Below are positions 10,125 to 21,699 of a DNA stretch of 64,000 bases, one piece after another. Below the pieces are notes generated by a model. The model did not search any database and was not told the DNA's origin. It saw only the letters and a list, made by a program, of their open reading frames with translations. This stretch comes from Polydactylus sextarius (taxonomy: Eukaryota; Chordata; Actinopteri; Polynemidae): the NCBI GenBank assembly GCA_016801845.1, contig CM028914.1, positions 20,287,272 to 20,351,271 of the forward strand, given 5' to 3'. Position 1 is the first letter of the stretch; each line of letters opens with the position of its first letter. Made by a program: the position numbers and the translations under genes.

Positions 10125-13100
10125 GTAAGAGGACGCGGTTCGGGGCTCACAGTTTGACAGGGGCCACAGCCGCCAAACAAACAAGAGATGGTTAAACAAA
10201 TGAACAGTCGTTCCTGGAAGAGGTCAACGAGACATGAGGCACCTGTGCATCAGTGGTTTACATGTTTACAAGTGGTTGTTTTTGTTACCTACAAAGTGGC
10301 GCAAAGATACAATGAAGTTGCAAATGTTTCATCATTTTAATCACCATCATCGTTTAAACTACATCAGAAGAAATATTACAGAGAAACTTTACTAAAAGGT
10401 ATCCTGATAGATTTAAGTTAAGACAGTTTCAAAGTCAAAAAATCAATTTCTTCAAAAAAAAACAACAAAAAAAAAACAAAACAAAAACATCAAACTTTTT
10501 TAAAATCGCCTACAACAAAGTGAGTGAGATGGTCAGATACTAAAGTTTGGTCTGACAGGTTTACACAGTTTAACATTGAATATTTGCAAGTTTTGTATTG
10601 AAATGTTTGACATTCAGACAAAGTATGTGTATTAGTATTTTCTCACTGGGAATGTCTACTTGTTCTGCTGTGTGTGTTCAGAAACTTAGTCTTTGAATTC
10701 TTAGTGAAAGTATTGAACTGAGATCAGTCAAACATCAGCCCCTGTGGAGGTTTTAAATGATGAGTTCAGGTTTTAATACAACACATGCTGGCAGCACATA
10801 GTGCACCTGTACTTCTCTGTTTGCAGGACCTCATAGTGGTTTTTATGCTGCTCTCTGTTTGGTGACCAGTGAGACTTGGCTTGCAGTAGGACTGTAAACT
10901 GACAGGTTTAGTGGTGAAATGGTCACCAACAGCCCCTACCTCAGTCGCCCACTGGCACTGATTCAAGCAGTAGTTCTTAGGAAGTCTCAGCTTCATAGTT
11001 TACAGGTATTACCATCATCAGCCCCGTGCTGGGTTATTTTCAGTGAGCACAGATGGGATTAGACGGCACTGCCTCAGTGGCTTTCAGTGGTGCGGTCTTG
11101 ACTAGCTTACACTAATAATGTGTTACACTAATAATAGTGCGATAGTTTATGCTCGCTCTGTGCACACTGTCTCCTCATTTGAAGCTGTGTGGTCTTGCTG
11201 TCATGGGCTGTTGACTGAAAGGAGCTGGTGAGTGCCAGTGTGTCTATGGTTTGGCTGAAGTTTACGCCGATGCTTGGTCACATGATTGGATGCGGTTTTC
11301 TTGGAAATCATTAATCACTTTGTTTATTTGGATATTCATATTCAGGTTGTTTTAACTCAAACCAAGAGGATGTAACTATTTGTTCTGATTGATTTATCAC
11401 CTAATACTTCTGTTTCATCTATTTGAGCTTCTGTATGTGTTTGTTCACAAATCCACTGACAAGATTTCATTTAAAAAAAAAACTGCTCTTCACCTCGTGT
11501 GTCTCCAGGCACTGGCTCCAGCATCCTCTCTGCCCTGCAGGACCTCCCTCTGGCATTCTGGCCCTGCAGATCCAAGATGGAGAAACATCTGCAGGTCATT
11601 TCTGTGTTGCAGTGGGTCATCAGCTTCTTAGCCATGGGTAAATGAGTGTGTTTGTGTGTGTGTGGGTGCCTTATATGTGTTTCACTTAAGAGCTAAGAAG
11701 GCAAAGAAACCTAGAAGAGTGAGCTTGTAGCCTTATTAGTCTCATAATAAGGAGGTCAAAGCACTAAGCGTACACACTCTGGTGGGTTTTGCTAAAGCTT
11801 TGATCCGTTAGCAGAAGGTTTTAGCTTTAAGATAATCTTAGGTGAATGATTTCTCTCCTTTCTCCCTCCAGGTGTGGCCTGCACGGCACTGCTGATCTAC
11901 ATGTTCTGCACTGATTGCTGGCTTATTGCTGCTGTTTACACAGCCTGGCTCATCGTTGACTGGAACACCCCAAAACAAGGCAAGACTAACAAAAACGACT
12001 GATGGTTTTAAGACTGGACTGATGATGATAATGACCAGTAGCTGGATGATACTTTTGGAATCTAAAAATATGAATTAATAGTGGTATAGTTGTGCAAATG
12101 TGCTGAGACTAACCTTTGTATTATCTAAGCTTTGAGTAATGTGTTTTGTAAGGTTTTGCACTAACAATGACTTGATTATATTTACAGCATGTTTCTCTTC
12201 CTTGGTCTTAAATGGTTAAAAGGCCACAAATTGTTAGAGCTCAGAGTTTGTTAGTTATACATGCTACTGCTCATGTTAAAGTGGGTTTGGATAATACTAC
12301 AATAGTCTACATAACTGAACTGCGGTTGTAGTAACTTATCAGAGTAAATTAATGTGAGGTTTTGCTCCTTTTCTCTGATTCAAGTTGTTAGAAATGGAGA
12401 GACTTTTAAAGTTAAGGCAGGCAATTAAATGAGCAATTTCACATGTTGCTGTCTAGAAAAGTTTTATTTCTCCACATACTATGAATAAATGAATGAATGA
12501 TTAATTCATTTATATTTGATATTTTTGATTTAAAAAAAAAAAAAAAATTTCTTTCTTTCTAGCCAGAATAGTTATGGAAAATCTGATAAATTGTTTTCAA
12601 ACACACTTCAGAAAATGTGAACCTATTCTTTAATATGATTACTGTTGTTAATTATTTAATTAATCAATATGTTTTATTCTCTGTACAAGGTAAGGACAGT
12701 ATGATACCAATAAAAGAAGCAACACTGGAGCTGCTGTGACGCCTACACATTTACAATGACATTTTTTTTTTTTTTTTTAACATAAATAGAAACATGTCAG
12801 TGTTGTTTTAAGACAGACTTTTGGATTTTTGAACCTTTCCTGTTGTCATTGTAGTTTTAAAGCTATGAGATGGAGAGATTTTCATAAATCTGTGATATTC
12901 TCCTCAGGTGGAAGGAGGTCGTCTTGGGTCAGGAACTGGACAATGTGGACGTATTTCCGAGACTACTTCCCGATCAGGGTAAGTTACTCAGTTAGTTAAA
13001 CCTGGTTCATCAAAGTGACTCTGTCTTGAATTCGTACCACGGGAAACCCCAGCAAACCTAAGTCATCATTTTATTTCCAGTCATGTAGATTTGACATTTG

Positions 13101-13980
13101 TGATAACCTTATCATGGGTGGATCAGCTGGCTGCTTCATGCTGTTGTTTATGATCGGAGTATGATACCGACCGAGACTTTTAGACTTTGTCCTCGAGGCT
13201 AATGAACAGCATTAAGCTGGTTCTGTTCTGAAGACTTTTAGGTGAAAGGGCAAATGTTTTTCTCTCTCTCTCTCTCTCTCTCTCATTCTCTCATCCAGCA
13301 TGCAGGGAATGGCAGGTATAGTTCAACAGCTGTGTGTGAGTGAACTGTCACTGTAGCAGACAGAAGTCGTGTTGATCGTGTCCTCTCACATAGTCTACAT
13401 GACTCATTTGGAGTCTTAGGATTTTATGAATCAGCACCTTTGCAGCTGCAATGACAAGTCAGTGAAATGTCGATCAGCTACTGTTTTAATAATCAATTAA
13501 ATGCCAACACTCTGATTCCTTGTTAAAAAAAAAAAAAAAAACTTTTTTGAAGATATTCCCCAGTCTGTTTGGGGGTTAACTGATCTTTAGTTTATTTCTC
13601 TGATTTCATCATTTCTCCACTTAACATGTAACTCTCTATATTTGAGGCTAAAGGCTACAAAAAAACTGCAGGCTCAATTAAAAGTCTCAGTCTTTGCGGC
13701 TGAACTTTGCTCCTCACATTGATCTGTACTGTTTGCACCACGCAGCCGTTTGTCTCACAGGGTTGATGAGATCATTCCTTTTCTCACCCAGCCTGGCGCT
13801 CCCATTTAAGAAATCTCAGTATTGCAAAATGTTGTGGCTCTGCCAATGTTGAAATTCTGCTTATTAGCTGCCAACATATTCTGACGTGTGTAGATGAAAG
13901 TTCATGTGTAGTGACTGTGGTGAATGAATACTTCTATGAAATAAAACGTTTACTGTCTAATAGCTGAGAATAATATCAGT

Positions 13981-14069
<89 letters not shown>

Positions 14070-17000
14070 GGTGTATATATATATATGGCTTCAGTTGTCT
14101 GGACAGCCCTGATAAAACACTCTGAACTCTGATTAGCATTTAAATGAGTTGGAAGCCAAGTGGTCAAAGTCTGAAGCAGCGTTAAAATCAGAGTGAGGAC
14201 TGCAGAATGTCTGGCTGTTTCATGAACATCAGTGCACGTCTGCTTCAACCCTACAAACAAAGGCTGTTCTGTGATATTAGGGCTTTTTTGTAGCAACCGG
14301 TGAACTCGAGTCTAGCCTTCGTCTCCTCACTGTCTCTTAAATAAACAAGGCGTTAAGTGCGACAGTCGCTGAGGTTCTCCACATCTGCCACACCGGTCAG
14401 GCGGTGTTCAGCGGTGCTATGGGAAACTTGAATGTGATCCTCCTTTGCTAATGTAATTATGTAAGTGCTGTGTTTAACCAGCTACTGAGGGAGCTCTGTG
14501 TACACATAGTGATGGATCTAAGTCTACACTGCAGATCAGAGCACACAAGGTTCGAATAAACTAAAAGATTAAAATAATGCTGTAAGGTTAGCATAAGGTT
14601 TTATTGTTGCCAGTGTGAACAGAACACACACACACACGTACACACGCCACTGGCTCATTATTTTATGACTGTACTTGAACAGATGGAGAAGTTGTGTGAG
14701 GTTTGCGCTGATAAGGATGCCCTACTTTTGCATGAAAGTGTGCCACACATATCCTGGCAAAATATTAGACGTGATTCTCCACCATAGTCTGTCAAGTTTA
14801 ACTCAAATGTATTTATTGCATCATGTTAGAGCTAAATCACAGTATTTAACTGCTATGTTAATAATCAATTGTATGGTTATTTTTCAAGAAAAATGATCTT
14901 TCCTAACTGCCTTTCTCCTTTTTAGATTTATTCATTCTTTACTGTCAGTCAGACAAAGAAAGAGAGGTTAAGAAGACAGGGTCCTGTAAACTGTGGTGTT
15001 TGTATTTTACAGACCAAAAAAAGCAGATAGGAAATAATCTCTGTGAGAATGAGCTGTCTGCCGTGATTGGTTGGTTTGAGAGAATAGAGGAAGATGATGA
15101 CTATAATCATAATCATAATTTCAATTGTGTGGCACTCCTTAAAATCAAAACCAACCAACCAAAATAAAGTTAATAAGAACAAGCCAGAATTCAGTAAAAC
15201 ATCATGAGAGTATTTGTGAGGACGTTGATCCTGTCCTCAGACCCTAGCTGTATTCCCTGTCTTTATGCAATATGTCTCTCTCACTGTTTACTGTTCATTG
15301 TCCCTCAGCTAATTAAGACCCACAACCTGCTGCCCAGCCGGAACTACATCCTAGGCTACCACCCCCACGGCATCTTCTGCTTTGGGGCTTTCTGTAACTT
15401 CGGGACTGAGGCCACCGGCTTCTCCAAGAAGTTCCCCGGCATCAAGCCGTCCCTGGCGACTCTGGCAGGAAACTTCCGCTTGCCTGTGCTTCGAGACTAC
15501 CTGATGTCTGGAGGTGAGTGGATCTGAGAAGCCACGGGATCTTGTTTGAGCACTTGAACAGTCTGATAACAAAGATAACTGTATCTGTATGAGAGCAGAC
15601 CTTTGTCCTGTTGTACAGCTGATACAGCTTCTGTTTGCTGTGGATCTCACTGATGTATAGACCTGAAGTTGTTCTGTTCCAAGAGTCTGTTTGCCTGTAG
15701 ATACTGTACGTTGTCTTAGATTACTGCAGGCCATTGTACATGTTGCTTAAAAGGGTTTTATTGGTAGATAACCCTCATTAGTTTTCCTCTGGAACCATTT
15801 TTTGTGCTAATGGTTCTTGCAGCAATCTTCTCAACAAAACTTCTGCTGATAAGATTGATTTTTGGCTGCACTGCAACAGATTTTCCTTGGTATTAACAGG
15901 ATTAATTAATGCTATTCGGGTGCTAGTGGCGTCATAGAGCATTGCATTAATTACAATAAAATAAAGCTGAGCTCAGAAACTAATAATTCTATCATTTGCT
16001 GCCAACAATGGACTAAAGTCTAAATAGTCTAAATGGGAAGAATTAATAGATATTTTTAAATACAGTGCTTCACTACATTGTCACAAATGCAAACAGATCT
16101 AATAACTAAATGCTTAGTTTTTTGCTTATTCCGTCTCAGGTATCTGTCCTGTGAACAAGAACTCCATCGACTACCTGCTGTCACGTAATGGGACAGGAAA
16201 CGCCGTGGTCATTGTTGTGGGAGGAGCAGCAGAGTCTCTGCACTGCGCTCCAGGCATGAACGCCGTCACCCTGAAGAATCGCAAAGGCTTTGTGAAGCTG
16301 GCTCTGCAGAAAGGGTGAGCTCAGACACAAGGACACATTTTACAGCGACTAAACACAACCTTGACCAAATCTGTTTAACACCTGAATGTCAATCTCAGGG
16401 CTGTGCTGATTAGAAGCCTAGAATAATTTGTCCCCAAAGGTTGAGGTTACCACACATGGAGCATTACCAAATCTTTTATGAATGTGTAGCGTTGTCCCTC
16501 ATGATGCTTGTAGGAGCTTTTTTGGAAAGGTCAGACAATGTGAGCTGGCACATTGCAGCAGTACATTAATCTCTATAAAGAGTTTGTCTTACAAACAAAC
16601 AAGCTTGATTCCATCTCAGATACAGCTGAGGATTATCACTGGGTGCAAATTGTCCAAAGAAGCTTAAAGCTTGTTAGAAAAGACATGCAATTATGAAGAC
16701 TTTTATTTATAATAACAGTTCAACATTCCAGCTCTAATGAGCCTCGATTGTTAATTAGGTCATCTCGGCTTTGTTAATTAAAGAAAATTGAAATGATTGA
16801 GAAACCAGTTGTATAACAAATGGGTTTCCATAAGCTGGTTTCAAGTCAAAACTTTGGATGGAAGAACAAACATTATATTTATTCATCATTACAAAACTGA
16901 GGAGACTTAAATGTGCCATTTGTAAGTTTTGATAGCACTGTATAGTTAATGTTTGCGTTTACTTAGCACTACCATCAACTGCACATAGTCCTGCTGATCC

Positions 17001-18222
17001 ACCTGCCCCAACCAATCAGCAGTCAGTCTCAGCTGTCAATCACATGGGTGTTGTAATAAAAAATAACTAATTAAAACCTAACTTAAATGAAAAATGACAA
17101 TAGAAATACAAATAAAACAAACAGAAAAAATAAAATAAAAATGTATACTTTCTCCAAGCAAGAAAGAAAGAAACTACATTTAGTACAAAGGGAAAAAAAG
17201 AGCATTAAGCATCTTTAAACTGATATTTCTCCTTAAAGAATATCCCTGAAGTGCCTACAGGCCACAGGAATGTATAAATGTGTCACTAAAATTATTAACG
17301 CTGGCTTTCATCAGTAGGAACTACCACAGTCTGTCTACGTGACCAGTTACAATAACTGATTCTCGATGATTAGTACGTTGCAGTGATAAAACCATTATGT
17401 CATAACAAGTGTGGTGTAAAAACCTTTTGTTAAGTAGGATTTTTATGGAGAGAGCTATTTACATTTCACATTACTTAAGCTCCCACCATTGGACAAGACT
17501 TTTTTATAAACATATATATTGTAAAAGTTTTACTGACTTATTTCTTGATATTGTTGATGTTTTACATGAGTTTATACATTAAGTTGACCATTGCTAAGAC
17601 CACCTCTGTTCCCTCAGGGCTGACCTGGTTCCAGTCTATTCATTTGGAGAGAACGACGCTTACAAACAGGTGATCTTTGAAGAAGGAACCTGGTGGAAAG
17701 CTATCCAAAAGAAATTTCAGAAATTTTTAGGCTTTGCACCGTGTGTCTTCCATGGATGTGGTCTCTTCTTTGGCAACTCTTGGGGCATCGTACCTTACTG
17801 CAACCCTATCACCACCATAGGTATGTCTGACTGCTCATGTTTGGTTTGAATGTTTGATCAGTTTTAAAGAGGTACAGATTATAGTATGAACGCAGCACTG
17901 TTAGATAAGTTTATTTCAGGACAGTCATTGATCAATGACACAGAACAGTCAATATTTGCTTCTTGCAGCCTCAACTTGTATCAGTTACACTTGACACCAG
18001 TTCTAACAATTATTACTTAGTATTTGTAGTTTTTGTTTCTAATCCTCTTCTGTTTTTTGTTTAACAGTTGGGGAGCCAATCACTGTTCCAAAAATTGAGG
18101 ATCCATCTGAAGAAGAGGTGGATCTGTACCATGAAATGTACATTAAGTCTCTCCAGTGCCTTTTTGACAAATATAAGACCCGCTTTGGCCTGAAGGAGAG
18201 TGACGTCCTGTACATCCAGTGA
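10085..18222 (+). CDS. dgat2: Diacylglycerol O-acyltransferase 2, complete (8 coding exons, 361 aa)
   Basis: The enzyme esterifies diacylglycerol with an acyl-CoA to make triacylglycerol at the ER and lipid droplet surface. Exons are 10085-10124, 11509-11637, 11872-11979, 12908-12978, 15309-15513, 16140-16314, 17618-17820 and 18068-18222. They join in phase into 361 codons plus TGA, the usual fish length; mammals have a longer N-terminus. Visible parts are the start MKTILAAYSGVLKG, a hydrophobic hairpin at about residues 43-88 (QVISVLQWVISFLAMG, then a second segment ending TAWLIVDWN), YFRDYFP (about 108-114), the catalytic HPHG at 134-137 in GYHPHGIF, VGGAAESL, RKGFVKLALQKGADLVP followed by SFGEN, and a C-terminus ending VLYIQ. 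The neutral-lipid motif FLxL reads FLAM (53-56). The third intron has a GC donor. The identity is not in doubt. Confidence 0.98.
10125..11508 (+). other. dgat2 intron 1
   Basis: 1.38 kb. Holds an A-rich patch at about 10455-10490, a short local repeat (ACACTAATAAT twice near 11110-11135), and no recognised coding sequence. First introns often carry regulatory sites, but none stood out. Confidence 0.5.
11509..11637 (+). CDS. dgat2: dgat2 exon 2
   Basis: 129 nt, phase 1 in and out. Codes GTGSSILSALQDLPLAFW, RSKMEKHLQ and the first membrane segment ending ISFLAM. The fish form is shorter than the mammalian exon 2, which carries extra N-terminal residues. Confidence 0.96.
11872..11979 (+). CDS. 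dgat2: dgat2 exon 3 (followed by a GC donor)
   Basis: 108 nt, phase 1 in and out. Codes the second hydrophobic segment (VACTALLIYMFC, then IAAVYTAWLIVDWNTPKQ). The exon ends ACAAG and is followed by GCAAGA, so the donor is GC rather than GT. No GT nearby keeps the frame to exon 4, which continues GGRRSSW as the family requires. Confidence 0.95.
11980..12907 (+). other. dgat2 intron 3 (GC-AG type)
   Basis: 0.93 kb. It begins GCAAGA and ends CCTCAG. Contains a poly-A run near 12533-12547 and a poly-T run at 12762-12778. No coding sequence seen. Confidence 0.75.
12908..12978 (+). CDS. dgat2: dgat2 exon 4
   Basis: 71 nt, phase 1 in and 0 out. Codes GGRRSSWVRNWTMW and YFRDYFPIR, which includes the conserved YFP motif. 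Donor GTAAGT. Confidence 0.96.
12979..15308 (+). other. dgat2 intron 4
   Basis: 2.3 kb, the largest dgat2 intron. It has a (TC)n tract at 13261-13284, a poly-A tract near 13526-13541 and a compound (TG)n(TA)n microsatellite at 13983-14086. No coding sequence seen. Confidence 0.6.
13983..14086. repeat. Compound (TG)n-(TA)n microsatellite
   Basis: About 17 TG units pass directly into about 26 TA units. A CGGTG interruption follows, then seven more TA units. It lies in dgat2 intron 4. The frames through it (YIYIYI, HTHTHT) are not genes. Confidence 0.95.
15309..15513 (+). CDS. dgat2: dgat2 exon 5 with HPHG catalytic motif
   Basis: 205 nt, phase 0 in and 1 out. Codes LIKTHNLLPSRNYILGYHPHG, then FGAFCNFGTEATGFSKKFPG and LPVLRDYLMSGG. 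The donor is GTGAGT. Confidence 0.97.
15514..16139 (+). other. dgat2 intron 5
   Basis: 0.63 kb of AT-rich sequence with normal GTGAGT and CTCAG ends. No internal feature recognised. Confidence 0.55.
16140..16314 (+). CDS. dgat2: dgat2 exon 6
   Basis: 175 nt, phase 1 in and 2 out. Codes ICPVNKNSIDYLLSRNGTGN, VVIVVGGAAESLHC and RKGFVKLALQKG. Confidence 0.97.
16315..17617 (+). other. dgat2 intron 6
   Basis: 1.3 kb, AT-rich, with a short GAAA/GAAAG-rich patch near 17155-17175. No element or coding sequence recognised. Confidence 0.55.
17618..17820 (+). CDS. dgat2: dgat2 exon 7
   Basis: 203 nt, phase 2 in and 1 out. Codes ADLVPVYSFGENDAYKQV, FLGFAPCVFHGCG and WGIVPYCNPITTI. Donor GTATGT. Confidence 0.97.
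18068..18222 (+). CDS. dgat2: dgat2 exon 8 with stop codon
   Basis: 155 coding nt, phase 1 in. Codes VGEPITVPKIEDPSEEEV, the YHEMYIKSLQCLFDKYK helix and the end VLYIQ before TGA at 18220-18222. Confidence 0.97.
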
Positions 18223-18575
18223 GAGAATGTGGGGGGGAGGACTTTTTGAGGCTCTGAACTGTAGTAGCATCTTCAGACCCCTTCGCTCCCTTCCCCCTCC
18301 TGCCCTTCCAACCTTGGTGCCCGAGTTGGATTATTATCTCTGAACTGCAAACTGTCTACATGAGCAAGTTTGCTACAGAAACCTTTGCTCTCTGCACTGC
18401 TGTCTATCTCTCTCTCATACATACAAGCACATGCTGAAGAACAGTAGCCTCGCCCTGCCGCTGCTGTCTCCGGGTTAAAACCGTCTCAACAACAAACTTA
18501 CACAGAACGTGTTCATTTGTTGTTTCCAATTTTTCACTGAAGGCACCACGTTTGGACTGCCATATCAGACAGAGA

Positions 18576-18597
18576 GGGGGGGTCGGGGTGGGGAGGG
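18576..18597 (+). promoter_or_regulatory. Predicted RNA G-quadruplex in dgat2 3'UTR
   Basis: Four G-runs of 7, 4, 4 and 3 bases are separated by loops of 2, 1 and 1 nt (TC, T, A) on the sense strand. It fits the G3+N1-7 rule with short loops, which usually fold stably. Confidence 0.6.
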
Positions 18598-19499
18598 CTT
18601 CCACTAAATGGTGCTGGAAGGTAACACACACGCCTTTAAAGAAGTGCCAATGTTTTCTTTCACTGATGCATTCATATAATTCTCCCCGATTCCTTTAAAA
18701 TCATGTCATATGCACAAACAATGCAAATGGAAGGTGCCACTTTATTTTGGGGAAAACAAACCCAAAAGTTAATTGAGCCAAAGACCTATGTCATCCCCAC
18801 ATGTAGCAACATGTATTTCTACTGTAGGCTGAGGGTAAAGGAATTTTTCACAGTGGATTCATATTGTCAACACACAGTATGTATGTGCCTGTGATTATAT
18901 AATGCCATAAAGTATTAATTATATTCTGTAGAGAGAAGTCTTATAGTGCTTGTCCCTCAATGAATATTTCTGATGCACTTTCCATGTTGCTGATCGCCGC
19001 CTGAGGTTTCTTTTGTTGGGAGAAAAAATGTCTTTAATATGAGATTTTTTCCAAGACAGTGGTTGTGCTGATCAACTGGGGTTCCCTCTCCTGCCCCACT
19101 GCTGCTGTGTTTCTGCAGATGCTACAGTGGTGTCAGTGATGGTGATGATTCTCACATGTTTAGGTGATATGAAAGAAGGTGAAAGTATTTTTGTGGGTGA
19201 AAATGATCCAGTGCTCAGTGCATTACTTTGTAATCATTTGATGAGTGACAACTAAAGAGGAAGGTGCTGCACTGGGTAAAGCCTTATTGCTAGGATGAAG
19301 TCATGAAGGGTATCTAGTACTTATTTAAATAAGAGTATGAGAATATGAATGTATCCTTGGAATAATCAGAGTAAGTGTGCCTTGTTGAAGGGTATGAAGA
19401 AATTATAGGATTGTCATTTGAAGAGCATTGTCCCTCTATTCTCACCATTGTGTCTCTGTATAAAGAGCAGTGTAATCACTGTGCAGTCGATTTACAAGC

Positions 19500-19505
19500 A
19501 ATAAA
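19500..19505 (+). terminator. dgat2: dgat2 polyadenylation signal
   Basis: Canonical AATAAA, 1.28 kb after the stop codon, followed within 90 nt by GTGTGTGTTG, a GU-rich downstream element. Confidence 0.65.
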
Positions 19506-19525
19506 GTGAGACCTGTCTATATGAC

Positions 19526-20442
19526 GAATGACATCATCTGTGTGCTGATATTTAAATTAAACTTTTGTATGTTTTCAGAAGGACACGTGTGTGTTGTCAT
19601 GTCTTTTCTCCCCTACTACATTTTCAGAAACTTAACACCAATGTCAATGTCAGTTTCCCCTAAAATTCTACAGTGTTCAATATTATTGAAACTGTTGATT
19701 CTTCATTGAATCCAATATTGGTTGGAGCTGCACAGTATGAATAACTGGCAGGTCAGTGTGGTTTAAATTAACAAAATTAACTGGCTGTGGTGGATTAAAT
19801 ACCCAGATTATTTACTTATGTTAAACCCTTAATACCAAAATGTAGAAACACTCAACACAAAAAATTACAGTATTTTTTCTTTATGTGTTAATTACTTTAC
19901 CTTTTAGAGAAATATTACCAGTGAAAGTAATTGGATTCATTATGCAGATTTTTAATACAGTTGCATTAATATTAACATTTCCAGTATTGTGTTTGATGAG
20001 ACTGAAGTCAACCTAGTATTTATTTTATTTTATATTATTTTAATTTACAGTTATAAAATGATGGGCAATTTCATTATTAATTTAATAATTTTAGAGGTTG
20101 CTGATATTTAAATAAAAAATCCGAATTTGTAAAGCAGCAAGTAAATACAGATAATAGAAGAAAACATATTACCAAAATGAAATACAGAAGAGGATGTATA
20201 AATTAGCAAAAAAAAAAAAAAAAAAAAAAAGGGAAGTGGAAATATTCAAGGAAAATAAAAGTAAATCTACGTACATTTATTTTGTCGATTTTCTCCTCTG
20301 GAAAATGGCCAAAATATATATTTATGAAGAAGGTAAGTATTTAGTATAAAATATGATTTTAAAATATGATACAGGATCTGTTTCACATACATGGGACAGT
20401 TAAAACGCAAATATCTTCGAGTAACCAGAACCCTGTGGCTGA
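19526..20442 (+). other. dgat2-uvrag spacer, proximal part
   Basis: AT-rich, with a long poly-A run at about 20208-20230. I see no gene. Confidence 0.55.
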
Positions 20443-20458
20443 TGCTGCCCCCTGGTGG
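20443..20458 (-). promoter_or_regulatory. Near-consensus CTCF motif between dgat2 and uvrag
   Basis: Read on the minus strand the site is CCACCAGGGGGCAGCA, which matches the core CCASYAGRKGGCRSYR at every position. It lies about 0.9 kb after the dgat2 poly(A) signal and 1.6 kb before the uvrag start codon. Confidence 0.5.
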
Positions 20459-20637
20459 TGATTTAACATTCCGCATTCAGACTGATGGAGACAAACACAG
20501 TTCATTCATACAGTAAAGTGTCCAACAGTGACACAAAATAAAGAAATGTTTACTCAAATACTGTACGTTTGATGTACTTGTATTTATATATATAAGTTTT
20601 TTCAAGCAAGTGGTAATATTTAATTAACCATTAATTA

Positions 20638-20670
20638 ACCATGTGCAATAACCATAACAGATACTGTTAT

Positions 20671-20720
<50 letters not shown>

Positions 20721-21050
20721 TCGTATAGGTGTATTTTCTATTTATATACTATAATATATTTACCGACCAGCTGGACTCTTCATGACTCTTCAAAACCATG
20801 TGCAATAACACACACAATCGTACGTGCATATATATTTTTATTCATATAGTCTTACTTTATATTTATTTTATATCTTTATATGGGTGTTAGGTACTTGGGG
20901 TGTGTTTTCTTTCTTTCTTGCTCTTCTGTTTATGTGTGTGCTTAAGTTTAAGAGTGCTGTATGTGATGGAGCTACAATTACCCTGATGGAACCTCCCAAA
21001 TGGATGAATAAAGTCATCTACTGTCTGTCTGTCTATCTGTCTGTCTATGT
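20638..21050 (+). repeat. Non-LTR retroposon 3' tail
   Basis: CCATGTGCAATAAC occurs twice (about 20640 and 20800) flanking an (AC)n tract. The stretch then runs through TATATTTTTATTCATATAG-like sequence to GGATGAATAAAGTCATCTA and a (CTGT/CTAT)n tail at about 21018-21047. This GTGCAATA...AATAAAGT(CTAT)n layout is typical of 3' ends of fish LINE-type elements. No reverse transcriptase is present. Family not assigned. Confidence 0.55.
20673..20719. repeat. (AC)n microsatellite
   Basis: About 23 uninterrupted AC units inside the retroposon-like tail. Confidence 0.95.
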
Positions 21051-21125
21051 AATCTATTTTAATGACACTTCACTCAGATGAAACATTGTGCTTCTAGTAC
21101 ACTACATATGTGTGATCTATATGTT

Positions 21126-21128
<3 letters not shown>

Positions 21129-21207
<79 letters not shown>
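21129..21207. repeat. (TA)n microsatellite
   Basis: About 39 uninterrupted TA units in the dgat2-uvrag spacer. Confidence 0.95.
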
Positions 21208-21209
<2 letters not shown>

Positions 21210-21699
21210 TTCATGTTATATCTGATTGTTATTCATCATGTAAATATATGACGAGCTCATTAAATATGATACATTATATGTAAATTACTTAAAGTCTGAT
21301 TATCTTCACTGTAACTACATTACTAACTGCAACTTGTTAACAGCACTGTTTAAAATTAATGGACATGATTTCAAACAGAGAATTTTATTACAACAGATGT
21401 GCAGTTATTTCACGTGTGAGACATCTGAGGTAACTCTTTTATTTGTTGTGGGTCCATGGTCTAATGTTGTGTGTACTCTGAGGTCAGAGTTTATATTGGA
21501 TGTAGCCACTCCAGTCTGATTTGGTTTATTAATTGTAAATTATGTTAATTATTTTTGGACTCTTTCTGTGCTGCCTCTAATGGAGACTGTGAGTGTGAAA
21601 TGACTTAGATGTTATCGTTTAACTGTCACCTGCATGTCACGCTGTACTATGCAACTTCCTCATATTTTGCAGCTTTGACAGATTTCAGTGAACGCCCGC

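Larger units (their letters stand above)
18223..19525 (+). other. dgat2: dgat2 3'UTR
   Basis: About 1.3 kb from the stop codon to just after AATAAA at 19500-19505. It contains a C/T-rich tract at about 18280-18310 (a possible poly-C or polypyrimidine-binding protein site) and a G-quadruplex motif at 18576-18597. The small open frames in it are not supported as genes. Confidence 0.65.

Noticed and set aside
13957..14296. Frames with YIYIYI and HTHTHT repeats
   Set aside because: Translation of the TG/TA microsatellite, not a gene.
15351..15734. Minus-strand frame of 127 codons
   Set aside because: It lies antisense to dgat2 exon 5, whose constrained coding sequence keeps the opposite strand open.
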